From assembly GCF_003259365.1 (NCBI RefSeq), contig NZ_QLLY01000022.1:1-64000 (forward strand): a stretch of 64,000 bases of DNA, written 5' to 3'. The DNA comes from Streptomyces sp. PsTaAH-137 (GTDB lineage: Bacteria; Actinomycetota; Actinomycetes; Streptomycetales; Streptomycetaceae). The notes under the pieces were generated by a model. It made no database searches. It saw only the letters and a program-made list of their open reading frames with translations, and was not told where the DNA came from. The position numbers and the translations under genes were made by a program. Positions 1 through 9,728 of this stretch are shown here, in pieces. Numbering within the stretch: the stretch's first letter is position 1; every line of letters begins with the position of its first letter.

Positions 1-896
<896 letters not shown>

Positions 897-971
897 AGCG
901 GCCCACTTCGGTGACTCGGCGCTTATGGCCATGGTCAGTCTGTCACTCTGTTCCTGTCGCCTGAGGCGTAA

Positions 972-2978
972 ATGCCCGAACTGCTCAGGAGCCGAACCGT
1001 GGGGCCCATTCCACTTCAGCGGGAGACCACCATCAGTGGCCCCGACCTGGCGAACGTCGGGTCGGACGCAGGACCGGTCGTGGTGCGGACGTCGCTGCCC
1101 GGGAACCCGATGGCCCCCGCGGCCGCCCGCCGTTTCGTCCGCGCCGCCTTCGCCGACTGGACCGAACTCGCCCTGCCCGTGGCCGCCACCCTCAGTGACC
1201 GGCTGATCGACGACGCGGTCGTCGTCCTGAGCGAACTCGTCACGAACGCCGTCGTGCACGCGGGCACCAGCGTCGAGCTGTTGTGCCGCATGGAACCGGC
1301 CACACCGGACGGCACCCCGGCGGGCTTCGTCATCGAGGTCACCGACCACCACCCGTCGCGCTCCGTGCGCACCGACCGCCCGGCGCGCTCGCCCGAGACC
1401 TCCGAGTACGGCCGCGGCGTCCAGCTCGTCGCCGGGCTCGCCGAGGCGTGGGGGATCACCTACCGCGCGGGCACCAAGACCGTGTGGGCCCGCCTGCCCA
1501 CCGATGGCGCCGGAACCACCGCACCCGAACAGCAGGCGGCGGGAGAGCAGGGTGCGGCGCCCCAGGGCGGCCAGGAGGCGTCCGCGCGCGCCCTCCAGCG
1601 CGGGCTGCGCGCCGCCGAGATCCTCGCGCCCGTGCCCCGCCGCGACCCGCAGGACCGCGACTGGATCAACCGCGGCGCGCTCTCCTTCCTCGCCGAGGCC
1701 TCCGACCTGCTCGCCGGACAGCTCGACGAGGACATGGTCGCCGCGCTCGTCGGACAGCTCCTCGTGCCGCGGCTCGCCGACTGGTGCGCGATCTGGCTCT
1801 ACGACGAGGAGGGGCGCGGCCTGCCGGGCATCGCCGACCACGACGCGCGCGGCGGCGACCCCCTGCACGCGCCCCGGCTCGCCCGCGTCTGGCACGCCCA
1901 CGAGAACCGCATCGAGGATCTGCGCCGGGTCCTGGAGAAGGAACCGCCCCGGCTGCCCGACTCCGTCCGCACCGCCGCCGTGCCCGTGCCCTGCCCCTTC
2001 GAGACCACCCCCGGCGACGCGGGCGCCGCGCTCGCCTACCGCCTCTCGGCGGGCGGCCGCACCCTCGGCATCCTGCTCATCGGCCGGAGCGGACTGCACG
2101 CCTTCCCCGACGAGGTCACCGGCCTCGTCGAGGACTTCAGCCGCCGGGTCGCGCTCGCCGTCAGCGCGGCCCGCCGCTTCACCCGGCAGGCCACCATCAG
2201 CCGGATCCTCCAGCGCGGCCTGCTGCCCACCTCCATCGCCGAGATCCCCGGCCTCAAGAGCGCCCTCGTCTACGAACCGAAGGAGCAGGGCGGCCCCGGC
2301 GGCGACTTCTACGACGTCTTCCCCGCCGGGGACGGACGCTGGTGCTTCACGCTCGGCGACGTCCAGGGCAAGGGGCCCGAGGCGGCCGTCGTGATCGGGC
2401 TCGCCCGGCCCTGGCTGCGGCTCCTCGCCCGCGAGGGGTACTCGGTCCACCAGGTCCTCGACCGGCTCAACCGGCTGCTGCTCGACGACGCCACCGAGGC
2501 CGCCGACGCCGCCGCCCGCGCGCTCGCCGCCGTCGGCGGACAGGGGGTGCCGCCGGAGGGCTCCACCTCCCGCTTCCTCTCCCTGCTCTACGGCGAACTG
2601 ACACCCACCGCGGACGGCATGAGCTGCACCATCGCCTCCGCCGGGCATCCGCTGCCGCTCCTGATGCGGCCCGGCGGCGAGGTCGTCCCCGCCGCCGGGC
2701 CGCAGGTGCTGCTCGGCGTCGTCGACGACCCCGACTACACCAGCGAGACCTTCGAGCTGTCCGCCGGCGACACCCTCCTCTGCGTCACGGACGGGGTGAC
2801 CGAGCGGCGCCGCGGGGCCCTCCAGTTCGACGACGGGGACGGGCTCGCGCAGGCCCTCGCCGGGTGCGCGGGCCTGTCGGCGCCCTTGCTCGCCGAGCGC
2901 ATCCGGCGCCTCGTGCACGCCTTCGCCGACGCCCCGCCGGACGACGACCTGGCTCTGCTGGTGCTGCAGGCCGAGTAG
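972..2978 (+). CDS. SpoIIE-family PP2C phosphatase with RsbW-like ATPase and GAF domains
   Basis: This 668-residue protein has three modules. Residues ~60-170 are a GHKL/RsbW-like ATP-binding domain (SELVTNAVVHAG N-box, GRGVQLV). Residues ~230-400 resemble a GAF sensor domain. Residues ~430-665 are a SpoIIE/PP2C phosphatase, with metal-site motifs GGDFYDVF, GDVQGKG and PDDDLALLV. Such proteins act in partner-switching control of alternative sigma factors by phosphorylating or dephosphorylating anti-anti-sigma factors. A GAGG six bases before ATG 972 supports the start. It diverges from the HAMP-repeat sensor and may share its promoter region. No cognate anti-anti-sigma gene is in the window, so the target is unknown. 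Confidence 0.88.
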   Translation: MPELLRSRTVGPIPLQRETTISGPDLANVGSDAGPVVVRTSLPGNPMAPAAARRFVRAAFADWTELALPVAATLSDRLIDDAVVVLSELVTNAVVHAGTSVELLCRMEPATPDGTPAGFVIEVTDHHPSRSVRTDRPARSPETSEYGRGVQLVAGLAEAWGITYRAGTKTVWARLPTDGAGTTAPEQQAAGEQGAAPQGGQEASARALQRGLRAAEILAPVPRRDPQDRDWINRGALSFLAEASDLLAGQLDEDMVAALVGQLLVPRLADWCAIWLYDEEGRGLPGIADHDARGGDPLHAPRLARVWHAHENRIEDLRRVLEKEPPRLPDSVRTAAVPVPCPFETTPGDAGAALAYRLSAGGRTLGILLIGRSGLHAFPDEVTGLVEDFSRRVALAVSAARRFTRQATISRILQRGLLPTSIAEIPGLKSALVYEPKEQGGPGGDFYDVFPAGDGRWCFTLGDVQGKGPEAAVVIGLARPWLRLLAREGYSVHQVLDRLNRLLLDDATEAADAAARALAAVGGQGVPPEGSTSRFLSLLYGELTPTADGMSCTIASAGHPLPLLMRPGGEVVPAAGPQVLLGVVDDPDYTSETFELSAGDTLLCVTDGVTERRRGALQFDDGDGLAQALAGCAGLSAPLLAERIRRLVHAFADAPPDDDLALLVLQAE

Positions 2979-3015
2979 CGCCCGGCGGCACCGGGGCCGC
3001 GGCCGGTGCGGGACA

Positions 3016-4257
3016 ATGGACGTCATGCCTTCCGCACTTCCCGACGGCGAGCCCGTCCCCGCCGACGGTTCGCTGCCCGCCTCCGCCCTGGCCGGCGCGG
3101 CCTCGCGGCCGCTCGGTTTCTATCTGCACGTCCCGTACTGCGCCACCCGCTGCGGCTACTGCGACTTCAACACGTACACCGCGACCGAGCTGCGCGGCAC
3201 CGGCGGTGTCCTCGCCTCCCGGGACAACTACGCGGACCTGGTCGTGGAGGAGGTCCGGCTCGCCCGGAAGGTCCTCGGCGACGACCCGCGGCCCGTGCGG
3301 ACCGTGTTCGTCGGGGGCGGTACGCCGACGCTGCTCGCCGCCTCCGACCTCGTACGGATGCTGGGCGCGATCCGCGACGAGTTCGGGCTCGCCGACGACG
3401 CCGAGGTGACCACCGAGGCCAACCCCGAGTCGGTCGACCCGGCCTACCTCGCCGAGCTGCGGGCCGGCGGGTTCAACCGGATCTCGTTCGGGATGCAGAG
3501 CGCGCGGCAGCACGTCCTGAAGGTCCTCGACCGCACGCACACCCCCGGGCGGCCCGAGGCGTGTGTCGCGGAGGCGCGGGCCGCCGGGTTCGAGCACGTC
3601 AACCTCGACCTGATCTACGGCACCCCGGGCGAGACCGACGACGACTGGCGGGCCTCGCTGGACGCGGCCATCGGGGCCGGGCCCGACCACGTCTCCGCGT
3701 ACGCGCTGATCGTCGAGGAGGGCACCCAGCTCGCCCGGCGGATCCGGCGCGGCGAGGTGCCGATGACCGACGACGACGTGCACGCGGACCGGTACCTGAT
3801 CGCCGACGAGGCTTTCGCGGCCGCCGGGTTCCAGTGGTACGAGGTGTCGAACTGGGCCACCACCGAGGCGGGGCGGTGCCTGCACAACGAGCTGTACTGG
3901 CGTGGGGCCGACTGGTGGGGCGCCGGGCCCGGCGCGCACTCGCACGTGGGCGGGGTGCGGTGGTGGAACGTCAAGCATCCCGGCGCGTATGCCGCTGCGC
4001 TGGCCTCCGGGTCCTCTCCGGGGGCCGGGCGGGAGGTGCTGAGCGACGAGGACCGGCGGGTCGAGCGGATTCTGCTGGAGCTGCGGCTGCTCGACGGGTG
4101 CCCGGTGTCGTTGCTGAAGCCCGCCGGGCTTGCCGCCGCGCGGAAGGCTGTCGCCGACGGGTTGTTGGAGAGCGGGCCGTTCGACGAGGGGCGGGCTGTT
4201 CTGACGCTGCGGGGGCGGTTGCTGGCCGATGCCGTGGTCAGGGACCTGGTCGATTGA
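3016..4257 (+). CDS. hemW: radical SAM protein HemW (heme chaperone, coproporphyrinogen oxidase-like)
   Basis: The N-terminal region carries the radical-SAM CxxxCxxC cluster motif in YCATRCGYCDF, the GGGTPT SAM-binding motif and the family block NRISFGMQS. Length (413 aa) fits HemW. HemW binds heme and is thought to deliver it to respiratory enzymes; it lacks true coproporphyrinogen dehydrogenase activity in characterised members. The C-terminus (RRVERILLELRL and onward) matches the HemW_C region. The start is uncertain between ATG 3016 and the in-frame ATG 3025. It lies 37 bases after the phosphatase gene. Position upstream of the hrcA-dnaJ operon is the usual actinomycete arrangement. Confidence 0.92.
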   Translation: MDVMPSALPDGEPVPADGSLPASALAGAASRPLGFYLHVPYCATRCGYCDFNTYTATELRGTGGVLASRDNYADLVVEEVRLARKVLGDDPRPVRTVFVGGGTPTLLAASDLVRMLGAIRDEFGLADDAEVTTEANPESVDPAYLAELRAGGFNRISFGMQSARQHVLKVLDRTHTPGRPEACVAEARAAGFEHVNLDLIYGTPGETDDDWRASLDAAIGAGPDHVSAYALIVEEGTQLARRIRRGEVPMTDDDVHADRYLIADEAFAAAGFQWYEVSNWATTEAGRCLHNELYWRGADWWGAGPGAHSHVGGVRWWNVKHPGAYAAALASGSSPGAGREVLSDEDRRVERILLELRLLDGCPVSLLKPAGLAAARKAVADGLLESGPFDEGRAVLTLRGRLLADAVVRDLVD

Positions 4258-4315
4258 GGCGCCCACTCGCCGTAGGGGCTTCTGCGCGTGTGCGAGTGCG
4301 CGTGCGTCGTGGTTG

Positions 4316-4341
4316 CTCGCGCAGTTCCCCGCGCCCCTGCG
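4316..4341 (+). repeat. Copy of the dispersed Streptomyces-type GCGCAGTTCCCCGCGCCCCT repeat
   Basis: The core AGTTCCCCGCGCCCCT at 4323-4338 recurs at 8555, 14571, 14675, 14733, 21954, 21990, ~37866, ~37939 and ~37999 in one or the other orientation. All copies are in gaps between genes. This copy is a single half and lies between hemW and the convergent DUF3097 gene. It may act as a terminator-like or REP-like element. Confidence 0.75.
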
Positions 4342-4350
4342 GGGCGCTTC

Positions 4351-5169
4351 TTACCCCGTGACGAAGTCGATGAGTTCTTCGACTCGGCCCAGGAGTTCCG
4401 GTTCCAGGTCCTTGTAGGTGTGGACGCGGGACAGGATGTGCTGCCAGGCCTCGCCCGTGTTGGCCACGCGCCAGCCCAGGGCTCGGCAGACGCCCGTTTT
4501 CCAGTCCTGGCCGTGGGGGACCCGCGGCCAGGCGTCGATGCCCACCGAGGACGGCTTCACCGCCTCCCAGATGTCGATGTACGGGTGGCCCACCACCAGG
4601 GCGTGCTCGCTCGTCACCGACCGGGCGATCTTCCACTCCTTGGTGCCGGGGACCAGGTGGTCGACCAGGACGCCGAGGCGCGCGTCGGGGCCGGGGGCGA
4701 AGTCGGCGACGATCGCCGGGAGGTCGTCCACGCCCTCCAGGAACTCCACCGCCACGCCCTCGATGCGCAGGTCGTCGCCCCACACCCGCTCGATGAGCTC
4801 GGCGTCGTGCTTGCCCTCGACGTAGATCCGGCCGGCCCGCGCCACCCGGGCACGGGCGCCCGGAACCGCCATCGAGCCGGACGCCGTACGGACCGGACGT
4901 GCGGGCCCCGAGGCCGCCGACGGGCGGACCAGCGTGACGACCTTGCCCTCCAGCAGGAACCCGCGCGGCTCCATCGGGAAGACCCGCTGCTTGCCGAAGC
5001 GGTCCTCCAGGGTCACCGTCGGCCCCTGCGCCGTCTTCTCGACGCGGACCACCGCCCCGCAGAAGCCCGTACCGACCTCCTCGACGACCAGATCGGGCTC
5101 GGCGGGGACCTCCGGAACCGGCTTGTTCCGCTTCCAGGGAGGGGTCAGGTCAGGTGAGTACTGGCGCAT
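4351..5169 (-). CDS. DUF3097 family protein
   Basis: A 272-residue protein starting MRQYSPDLTPPWKR; ATG 5169 is chosen because the conserved N-terminus of this actinobacterial family begins there, although the frame stays open further upstream. The middle contains ARAGRIYVEGKHDAELIERVWGDDL and LGVLVDHLVPGTKEWKIA, which resemble a TOPRIM-like fold (E followed by D-x-D-like acidic positions); the fold assignment is inference. Function is unknown. It is transcribed convergently to hemW and lies just downstream of the metallo-hydrolase gene, with 34 bases between, so the two may form an operon. Confidence 0.85.
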   Translation of the reverse strand: MRQYSPDLTPPWKRNKPVPEVPAEPDLVVEEVGTGFCGAVVRVEKTAQGPTVTLEDRFGKQRVFPMEPRGFLLEGKVVTLVRPSAASGPARPVRTASGSMAVPGARARVARAGRIYVEGKHDAELIERVWGDDLRIEGVAVEFLEGVDDLPAIVADFAPGPDARLGVLVDHLVPGTKEWKIARSVTSEHALVVGHPYIDIWEAVKPSSVGIDAWPRVPHGQDWKTGVCRALGWRVANTGEAWQHILSRVHTYKDLEPELLGRVEELIDFVTG

Positions 5170-5203
5170 TCGGCCGACGATATGAGGAAGGCGCCGGTCT
5201 CCG

Positions 5204-5974
5204 TCACGACACGCCGGAACGGGCCACCAGTGTGGCGCGTTGCGCGCGAACGAACGCCGCATTCACCACCGAACCGTGCCCGGGGACGTACCGCGCGTCC
5301 TCGCCGCCGAGCGCGAGCAGCCGGTCGAGCGCCGCCGGCCAGTGCCCCGGCGCCGCGTCCGGGCCCGCCTGCGGTTCGCCGGACTCCTCGACCAGGTCGC
5401 CGCAGAAGACGGTCACCGGGTTTCCCGGCACCAGGACCACCAGGTCGTGGGCGGTGTGGGCGGGGCCGAGGTTCGCGAGCAGCACCTGGAGGCCGTCGCC
5501 CAGATCCAGCGTCCACTCACCGCTGACCCGGTGCCGCGGGACGACCAGGACGTCGGTCGCCTCGGCGGCCTCGTCCGCGGGCAGCCCGTGCCGCACGGCG
5601 TCCTCGTACAGGGCGTCGCGGCCCCGCCCGAGGACGGTCTCGACGCCCACCGCCCCGTAGGTCCCGGCGCCCGCGAAGACGGCCGTGCCGAGCACGTGGT
5701 CGAAGTGCGGGTGGGTGAGCACGATGTGCGTCACCCGCGCGTGTGGTCCGAGCAGCCGCCGGACGTCCGCGCGCAGCCGGGCCCCTTCACGCAGTGAGGA
5801 TCCCGTGTCGATCAGCAGGGCGGCGCCGGACCCGACGACGAGGCCGGTCGTGGCGTCCCAGCCCGGCAGCCGGATCCGCCCCACATGGGGCGCCAGCTCC
5901 TCCCAGCCCGCGGCCTTCCAGTCGATGACCGTCCTGACTGCCCGGGCTGCGCTGATTTCGTCATGGCCTTCCAT
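5204..5974 (-). CDS. MBL-fold metallo-hydrolase
   Basis: This 256-residue protein carries the zinc-binding HxHxDH motif of the metallo-beta-lactamase fold as THPHFDHVLG, with further ligands in AHTAHDLVV, FCGDLVEE and VPGHGSVV. It begins MEGHDEISAARAVRTV at ATG 5974. It has no signal peptide, which argues for a cytoplasmic hydrolase of glyoxalase II or quorum-lactonase type rather than a secreted beta-lactamase. Substrate cannot be told from sequence. It diverges from hrcA, whose CIRCE element lies about 60 bases upstream of this start. Confidence 0.85.
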   Translation of the reverse strand: MEGHDEISAARAVRTVIDWKAAGWEELAPHVGRIRLPGWDATTGLVVGSGAALLIDTGSSLREGARLRADVRRLLGPHARVTHIVLTHPHFDHVLGTAVFAGAGTYGAVGVETVLGRGRDALYEDAVRHGLPADEAAEATDVLVVPRHRVSGEWTLDLGDGLQVLLANLGPAHTAHDLVVLVPGNPVTVFCGDLVEESGEPQAGPDAAPGHWPAALDRLLALGGEDARYVPGHGSVVNAAFVRAQRATLVARSGVS

Positions 5975-6036
5975 ACGTCGACGCTAGCGGCCTTGCCGGG
6001 CCCGTACCCGTCGGCCGTACACTGAGCCGGGGACTC

Positions 6037-6063
6037 CTGGCACTCACCCGTAGCGAGTGCCAG
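6037..6063 (+). promoter_or_regulatory. CIRCE operator upstream of hrcA
   Basis: A perfect 9-9-9 inverted repeat: CTGGCACTC, nine bases, GAGTGCCAG. This matches the CIRCE consensus TTAGCACTC-N9-GAGTGCTAA except at the outer ends, a common actinomycete variant. HrcA binds CIRCE and represses heat-shock genes; placed 51 bases before hrcA it implies autoregulation of the hrcA-dnaJ operon. Confidence 0.92.
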
Positions 6064-6114
6064 ACAGGAAAGATCGCCGAAGATCACTCAGGGCGAAGCT
6101 GGAGGTGTGCGCCG

Positions 6115-7131
6115 ATGCTCAGTGAACGCAGGCTCGAAGTGCTGCGCGCCATCGTCCAGGACTACGTGGGCACCGAGGAGCCGGTCGGCTCCAAGGCGCT
6201 CACCGAGCGGCACCGGCTCGGCGTCTCCCCGGCGACCGTGCGCAACGACATGGCCGCCCTGGAGGACGAGGGGTACATCGCCCAGCCGCACACCAGTGCC
6301 GGGCGCATCCCCACCGACAAGGGGTACCGCCTCTTCGTCGACAAGCTGACCAGCGTGAAGCCGATGACCGCGCCGGAGCGGCGGGCCGTCCAGAACTTTC
6401 TGGAGGGCGCCGTCGACCTGGACGACGTCGTCGGGCGTACCGTGCGGCTGCTCGCGCAGCTGACGCGGCAGGTGGCGATCGTCCAGTACCCGTCCCTGAC
6501 CCGGTCCACGGTGCGCCATGTCGAGCTGCTGTCGCTGGCGCCCGCGCGTCTGATGCTCGTACTGATCACGGACACCGGGCGGGTCGAGCAGCGGATGATC
6601 GACTGCCCGGCGCCCTTCGGCGAGACGGCCCTCGCGGACCTGCGGGCCCGGCTCAACAGCCGGGTCGCGAGCCGCCGTTTCGCGGATGTGCCGCAGTTGG
6701 TGCAGGATCTGCCGGAGGCCTTCGAAGCGGAGGACCGCGGTACGGTCGCGACGGTGCTCTCCACTCTGCTGGAGACGCTCGTCGAGGAGTCCGAGGAGCG
6801 GCTGATGATCGGCGGCACCGCGAATCTCACCCGCTTCGGACATGACTTTCCCCTCACCATCCGGCCCGTGCTGGAGGCCCTTGAGGAGCAGGTCGTGCTC
6901 CTCAAGTTGCTTGGTGAGGTGGGCGATTCGGGCATGGCCGTACGCATCGGTCACGAGAACGCCCATGAGGGACTCAACTCCACGTCCGTGGTGTCGGTGG
7001 GCTACGGTTCGGGCGGCGAGGCAGTCGCCAAGCTCGGCGTGGTCGGACCGACCCGCATGGATTACCCGGGAACGATGGGAGCAGTACGCGCAGTGGCACG
7101 TTACGTCGGACAGATCCTGGCGGAGTCGTAA
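6115..7131 (+). CDS. hrcA: Heat-inducible transcriptional repressor HrcA
   Basis: A 338-residue protein with an N-terminal winged helix (SERRLEVLRAIVQDYVGTEEPVGSKAL, then SPATVRNDMAALEDEGYIAQPHTSAGRIP) that is diagnostic of HrcA. The C-terminal GAF-like and dimerisation regions include IGGTANL and VRIGHENAHEGL. HrcA represses heat-shock genes through CIRCE, and a CIRCE element lies just upstream. AGGTGTGCGCC precedes ATG 6115 as a plausible ribosome binding site. dnaJ begins immediately after the stop codon, so the two are co-transcribed. Confidence 0.96.
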   Translation: MLSERRLEVLRAIVQDYVGTEEPVGSKALTERHRLGVSPATVRNDMAALEDEGYIAQPHTSAGRIPTDKGYRLFVDKLTSVKPMTAPERRAVQNFLEGAVDLDDVVGRTVRLLAQLTRQVAIVQYPSLTRSTVRHVELLSLAPARLMLVLITDTGRVEQRMIDCPAPFGETALADLRARLNSRVASRRFADVPQLVQDLPEAFEAEDRGTVATVLSTLLETLVEESEERLMIGGTANLTRFGHDFPLTIRPVLEALEEQVVLLKLLGEVGDSGMAVRIGHENAHEGLNSTSVVSVGYGSGGEAVAKLGVVGPTRMDYPGTMGAVRAVARYVGQILAES

Positions 7132-8268
7132 GTGGCCACGGACTACTACGCCGTACTCGGCGTGCGCCGCGACGCTTCCCAGGACGAGATCAAGAAGGCT
7201 TTTCGGAGGCTCGCCCGCGAGCTGCACCCGGACGTGAATCCGGATCCGAAGACCCAGGAGCGGTTCAAGGAGATCAACGCCGCCTACGAGGTGCTCTCCG
7301 ACCCGCAGAAGAAGCAGGTCTACGACCTCGGGGGCGACCCCCTGTCGCAGTCCGGCGGAGGCGGTGCCGGAGGCTTCGGCGCCGGCGGGTTCGGGAACTT
7401 CTCGGACATCATGGACGCGTTCTTCGGTACGGCGTCGCAGCGTGGGCCCCGGTCCCGCACGCGCCGTGGCCAGGACGCCATGATCCGGCTGGAGGTCGAG
7501 CTGGACGAGGCCGCCTTCGGCACCACCAAGGACATCCAGGTCGACACCGCTGTGGTGTGCACGACCTGCAGCGGTGAGGGCGCCGCGCCGGGGACCTCCG
7601 CGCAGACCTGTGACATGTGCCGCGGCCGCGGTGAGGTCTCGCAGGTGACGCGGTCCTTCCTCGGCCAGGTCATGACCTCGCGGCCGTGCCCGCAGTGCCA
7701 GGGCTTCGGCACCGTCGTGCCGACCCCGTGCCCGGAGTGCGCCGGTGACGGCCGGATCCGGTCGCGGCGGACGCTGACGGTGAAGATCCCGGCCGGTGTG
7801 GACAACGGCACGCGGATCCAGCTCGCCGGTGAGGGCGAGGTCGGGCCCGGTGGCGGTCCCGCCGGTGACCTCTACGTCGAGATCCACGAGCTGCCGCACC
7901 CGGTGTTCCAGCGGCGCGGCGACGACCTGCACTGCACGGTCACCATTCCGATGACCGCCGCGGCGCTCGGTACGAAGGTGCCGCTGGAGACGCTCGACGG
8001 GCTGGAGGAGATCGACATCCGGCCCGGTACGCAGTCGGGGCAGTCCGTGCCGCTGCACGGGCGCGGTGTCACGCATCTGCGCGGGGGCGGGCGCGGTGAC
8101 CTCATCGTGCACGTCGAGGTCATGACGCCGCAGAAGCTCGATCCCGAGCAGGAGCGGTTGCTGCGCGAGCTGGCCACGTTGCGGGGTGAGGAGCGCGTGA
8201 ACGGGCAGTTTCAGCCCGGTCAGCAGGGGCTCTTCTCGCGGCTGAAGGATGCCTTCAACGGGCGGTGA
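7132..8268 (+). CDS. dnaJ: Molecular chaperone DnaJ
   Basis: This 378-residue type I DnaJ has a J domain (HPD in ELHPDVNPDPKT), a Gly/Phe-rich linker, a zinc domain with four CxxCxGxG-type repeats (CTTCSGEG, CDMCRGRG, CPQCQGFG, CPECAGDG) and a C-terminal substrate-binding domain. It stimulates the ATPase of DnaK. The GTG start at 7132 abuts the hrcA stop, indicating translational coupling. The hrcA-linked copy corresponds to what is usually named dnaJ2 in Streptomyces, the other copy being in the dnaK operon outside this window. Confidence 0.96.
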   Translation: MATDYYAVLGVRRDASQDEIKKAFRRLARELHPDVNPDPKTQERFKEINAAYEVLSDPQKKQVYDLGGDPLSQSGGGGAGGFGAGGFGNFSDIMDAFFGTASQRGPRSRTRRGQDAMIRLEVELDEAAFGTTKDIQVDTAVVCTTCSGEGAAPGTSAQTCDMCRGRGEVSQVTRSFLGQVMTSRPCPQCQGFGTVVPTPCPECAGDGRIRSRRTLTVKIPAGVDNGTRIQLAGEGEVGPGGGPAGDLYVEIHELPHPVFQRRGDDLHCTVTIPMTAAALGTKVPLETLDGLEEIDIRPGTQSGQSVPLHGRGVTHLRGGGRGDLIVHVEVMTPQKLDPEQERLLRELATLRGEERVNGQFQPGQQGLFSRLKDAFNGR

Positions 8269-8282
8269 GCTGGTGAATCGGA

Positions 8283-8313
8283 GGGGCTCGGGGTGTACCC
8301 CCGGGCCCCTTTT
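8283..8313 (+). terminator. Rho-independent-type terminator after dnaJ
   Basis: An 11-bp stem (GGGGCTCGGGG paired with CCCCGGGCCCC, one G-T wobble) with a short loop is followed by TTTT. It lies 14 bases after the dnaJ stop codon and would end the hrcA-dnaJ transcript. Confidence 0.7.
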
Positions 8314-8318
8314 CGCGG

Positions 8319-8499
8319 CTAGGGCCTGTCTCCCAGATCCCTCCGTCCGCCCGGAGGGCGGGCCCTGCGGCGTCTGGTGCGTGCTCTCGGCGTGCCGGGT
8401 GCGAGGCCTCGTACTGGGCGTACTCGGCCTTGTGCCCGGTGCGGCGAGAGCGCGTGCCAGGCGTCGCGGGGCAGGAGGGATCTGGGAGACAGGCCCTAG
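8319..8499. mobile_element. MITE-like element with 26-bp terminal inverted repeats and CTAG ends
   Basis: The ends form a perfect 26-bp inverted repeat (CTAGGGCCTGTCTCCCAGAT... at 8319-8344 against its complement at 8474-8499). The interior arms remain imperfectly complementary almost to the centre, so the whole ~180 bases can fold into one long hairpin. It has no coding capacity. Each end is CTAG, which fits insertion at CTAG with duplication of TA, as in IS630/Tc1-mariner elements. It lies in the gap between dnaJ and the nitronate monooxygenase gene. The transposase family is inference. Confidence 0.65.
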
Positions 8500-8547
8500 G
8501 GGGGTGCCCCTGGCTGTTGGTGCCCGGGTGCGGGTGGTCTGTGGCTG

Positions 8548-8571
8548 GTCGCGCAGTTCCCCGCGCCCCTG
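8548..8571 (+). repeat. Copy of the dispersed GCGCAGTTCCCCGCGCCCCT repeat
   Basis: Single half-copy in the 383-base gap between dnaJ and the nitronate monooxygenase gene. Apart from this repeat, the terminator and the MITE-like element, nothing else is recognised in the gap. Confidence 0.7.
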
Positions 8572-8651
8572 TCGGGGCCGTTGTCGTGGCCTGCGATACA
8601 GGGCTCGGGCTGCGATTCGGTGGTCCTGCGCGGACGTGGCACGATGCCGGT

Positions 8652-9728
8652 ATGTCCTCCTCCGCGCTGGCTGATCTCTGTCACTGCCCGATCGTGCAGG
8701 CCCCCATGGCGGGCGGTGCGTCGCGGCCCGAGTTGGTGGCCGCCGTGTCCGAGGCGGGAGGGCTCGGGTTTCTCGCCGCCGGGTACAAAACCGCCGACGG
8801 GATGTACCAGGAGATCCAGCAGGTACGGGGACTCACCGGGCGCCCCTTCGGCGTCAACCTGTTCATGCCGCAGCCCGAGTACGCCGACCCGGCCGCCGTC
8901 GAGGTGTACCGCAACCAGCTCGCCGGCGAGGCCACCTGGTACCAGACGCCGCTCGGCGACCCCGACAGCGGGCGGGACGACGGCTACGACGCCAAGCTGG
9001 CCATCCTCGTCGACGACCCGGTGCCGCTGGTCTCCTTCACCTTCGGCTGCCCCACCGTCGAGGTGATCGACGCGCTGCGCCGGGTCGGCACCCTCACCGT
9101 GGTCACCGTGACGACGGCGGCCGAGGCGAAGGCCGCGGAGGCCGTCGGCGCCGACGCCGTCTGCGTACAGGGCATCGAGGCCGGCGGCCACCAGGGCACC
9201 CACCGCGACTGCGCCGAGACCGACGGCAGCGGGGTCGGACTGCTCGCGCTCATCGCCCAGGTCCGCGAGGCGGTGCGGATGCCCGTCGTCGCGGCCGGCG
9301 GGATCATGAGGGGCGCGCAGATCGCGGCCGTGCTCGCGGCCGGTGCCGATCTCGCGCAGCTCGGCACCGCGTTCCTGGTCACGCCCGAGTCCGGGGCGCC
9401 CGATCTGCACAAGCAGGCCATGACGAACCCGCTGTTCACCCGTACCGAGCTGACCCGGGCGTTCTCCGGGCGGCCCGCGCGCGGCCTCGTCAACCGCTTC
9501 CTGCGCGAGCACGGCCCGTACGCGCCCGCCGCGTACCCCGAGGTGCACCACATGACGTCGCCGATCCGCAAGGCCGCCGCCAAGGCCGGGGACCCGCAGG
9601 CCATGGCGCTGTGGGCGGGCCAGGGCCACCGGCTCGCCCGGGAACTGCCCGCCGGGCAGCTCGTCGAGGTGCTCGCCGCCGAACTCGCCGAGGCGCAGGG
9701 CGCGTTGGGGCAGCGGGGTGCCGCGTGA
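8652..9728 (+). CDS. Nitronate monooxygenase (2-nitropropane dioxygenase family)
   Basis: A 358-residue TIM-barrel flavoprotein. It shows the family pattern PIVQAPMAGGAS at the N-terminus, the FMN-binding AAGG and GAQIAAVLAAGADLAQLGTAFL blocks, and the catalytic-histidine motif in GGHQGTH. Members oxidise alkyl nitronates such as propionate-3-nitronate to carbonyl compounds and nitrite, usually for detoxification. Related folds also occur in enoyl-ACP reductase FabK, so the substrate is inferred. ATG 8652 is used because homology begins there; the frame is open further upstream. The stop overlaps the rsmE start as GTGA. Confidence 0.88.
   Translation: MSSSALADLCHCPIVQAPMAGGASRPELVAAVSEAGGLGFLAAGYKTADGMYQEIQQVRGLTGRPFGVNLFMPQPEYADPAAVEVYRNQLAGEATWYQTPLGDPDSGRDDGYDAKLAILVDDPVPLVSFTFGCPTVEVIDALRRVGTLTVVTVTTAAEAKAAEAVGADAVCVQGIEAGGHQGTHRDCAETDGSGVGLLALIAQVREAVRMPVVAAGGIMRGAQIAAVLAAGADLAQLGTAFLVTPESGAPDLHKQAMTNPLFTRTELTRAFSGRPARGLVNRFLREHGPYAPAAYPEVHHMTSPIRKAAAKAGDPQAMALWAGQGHRLARELPAGQLVEVLAAELAEAQGALGQRGAA

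Noticed and set aside
2785..4266. Reverse frame of 493 codons antisense to hemW
   Set aside because: Antisense to a clear radical-SAM gene; composition typical of shadow frames.
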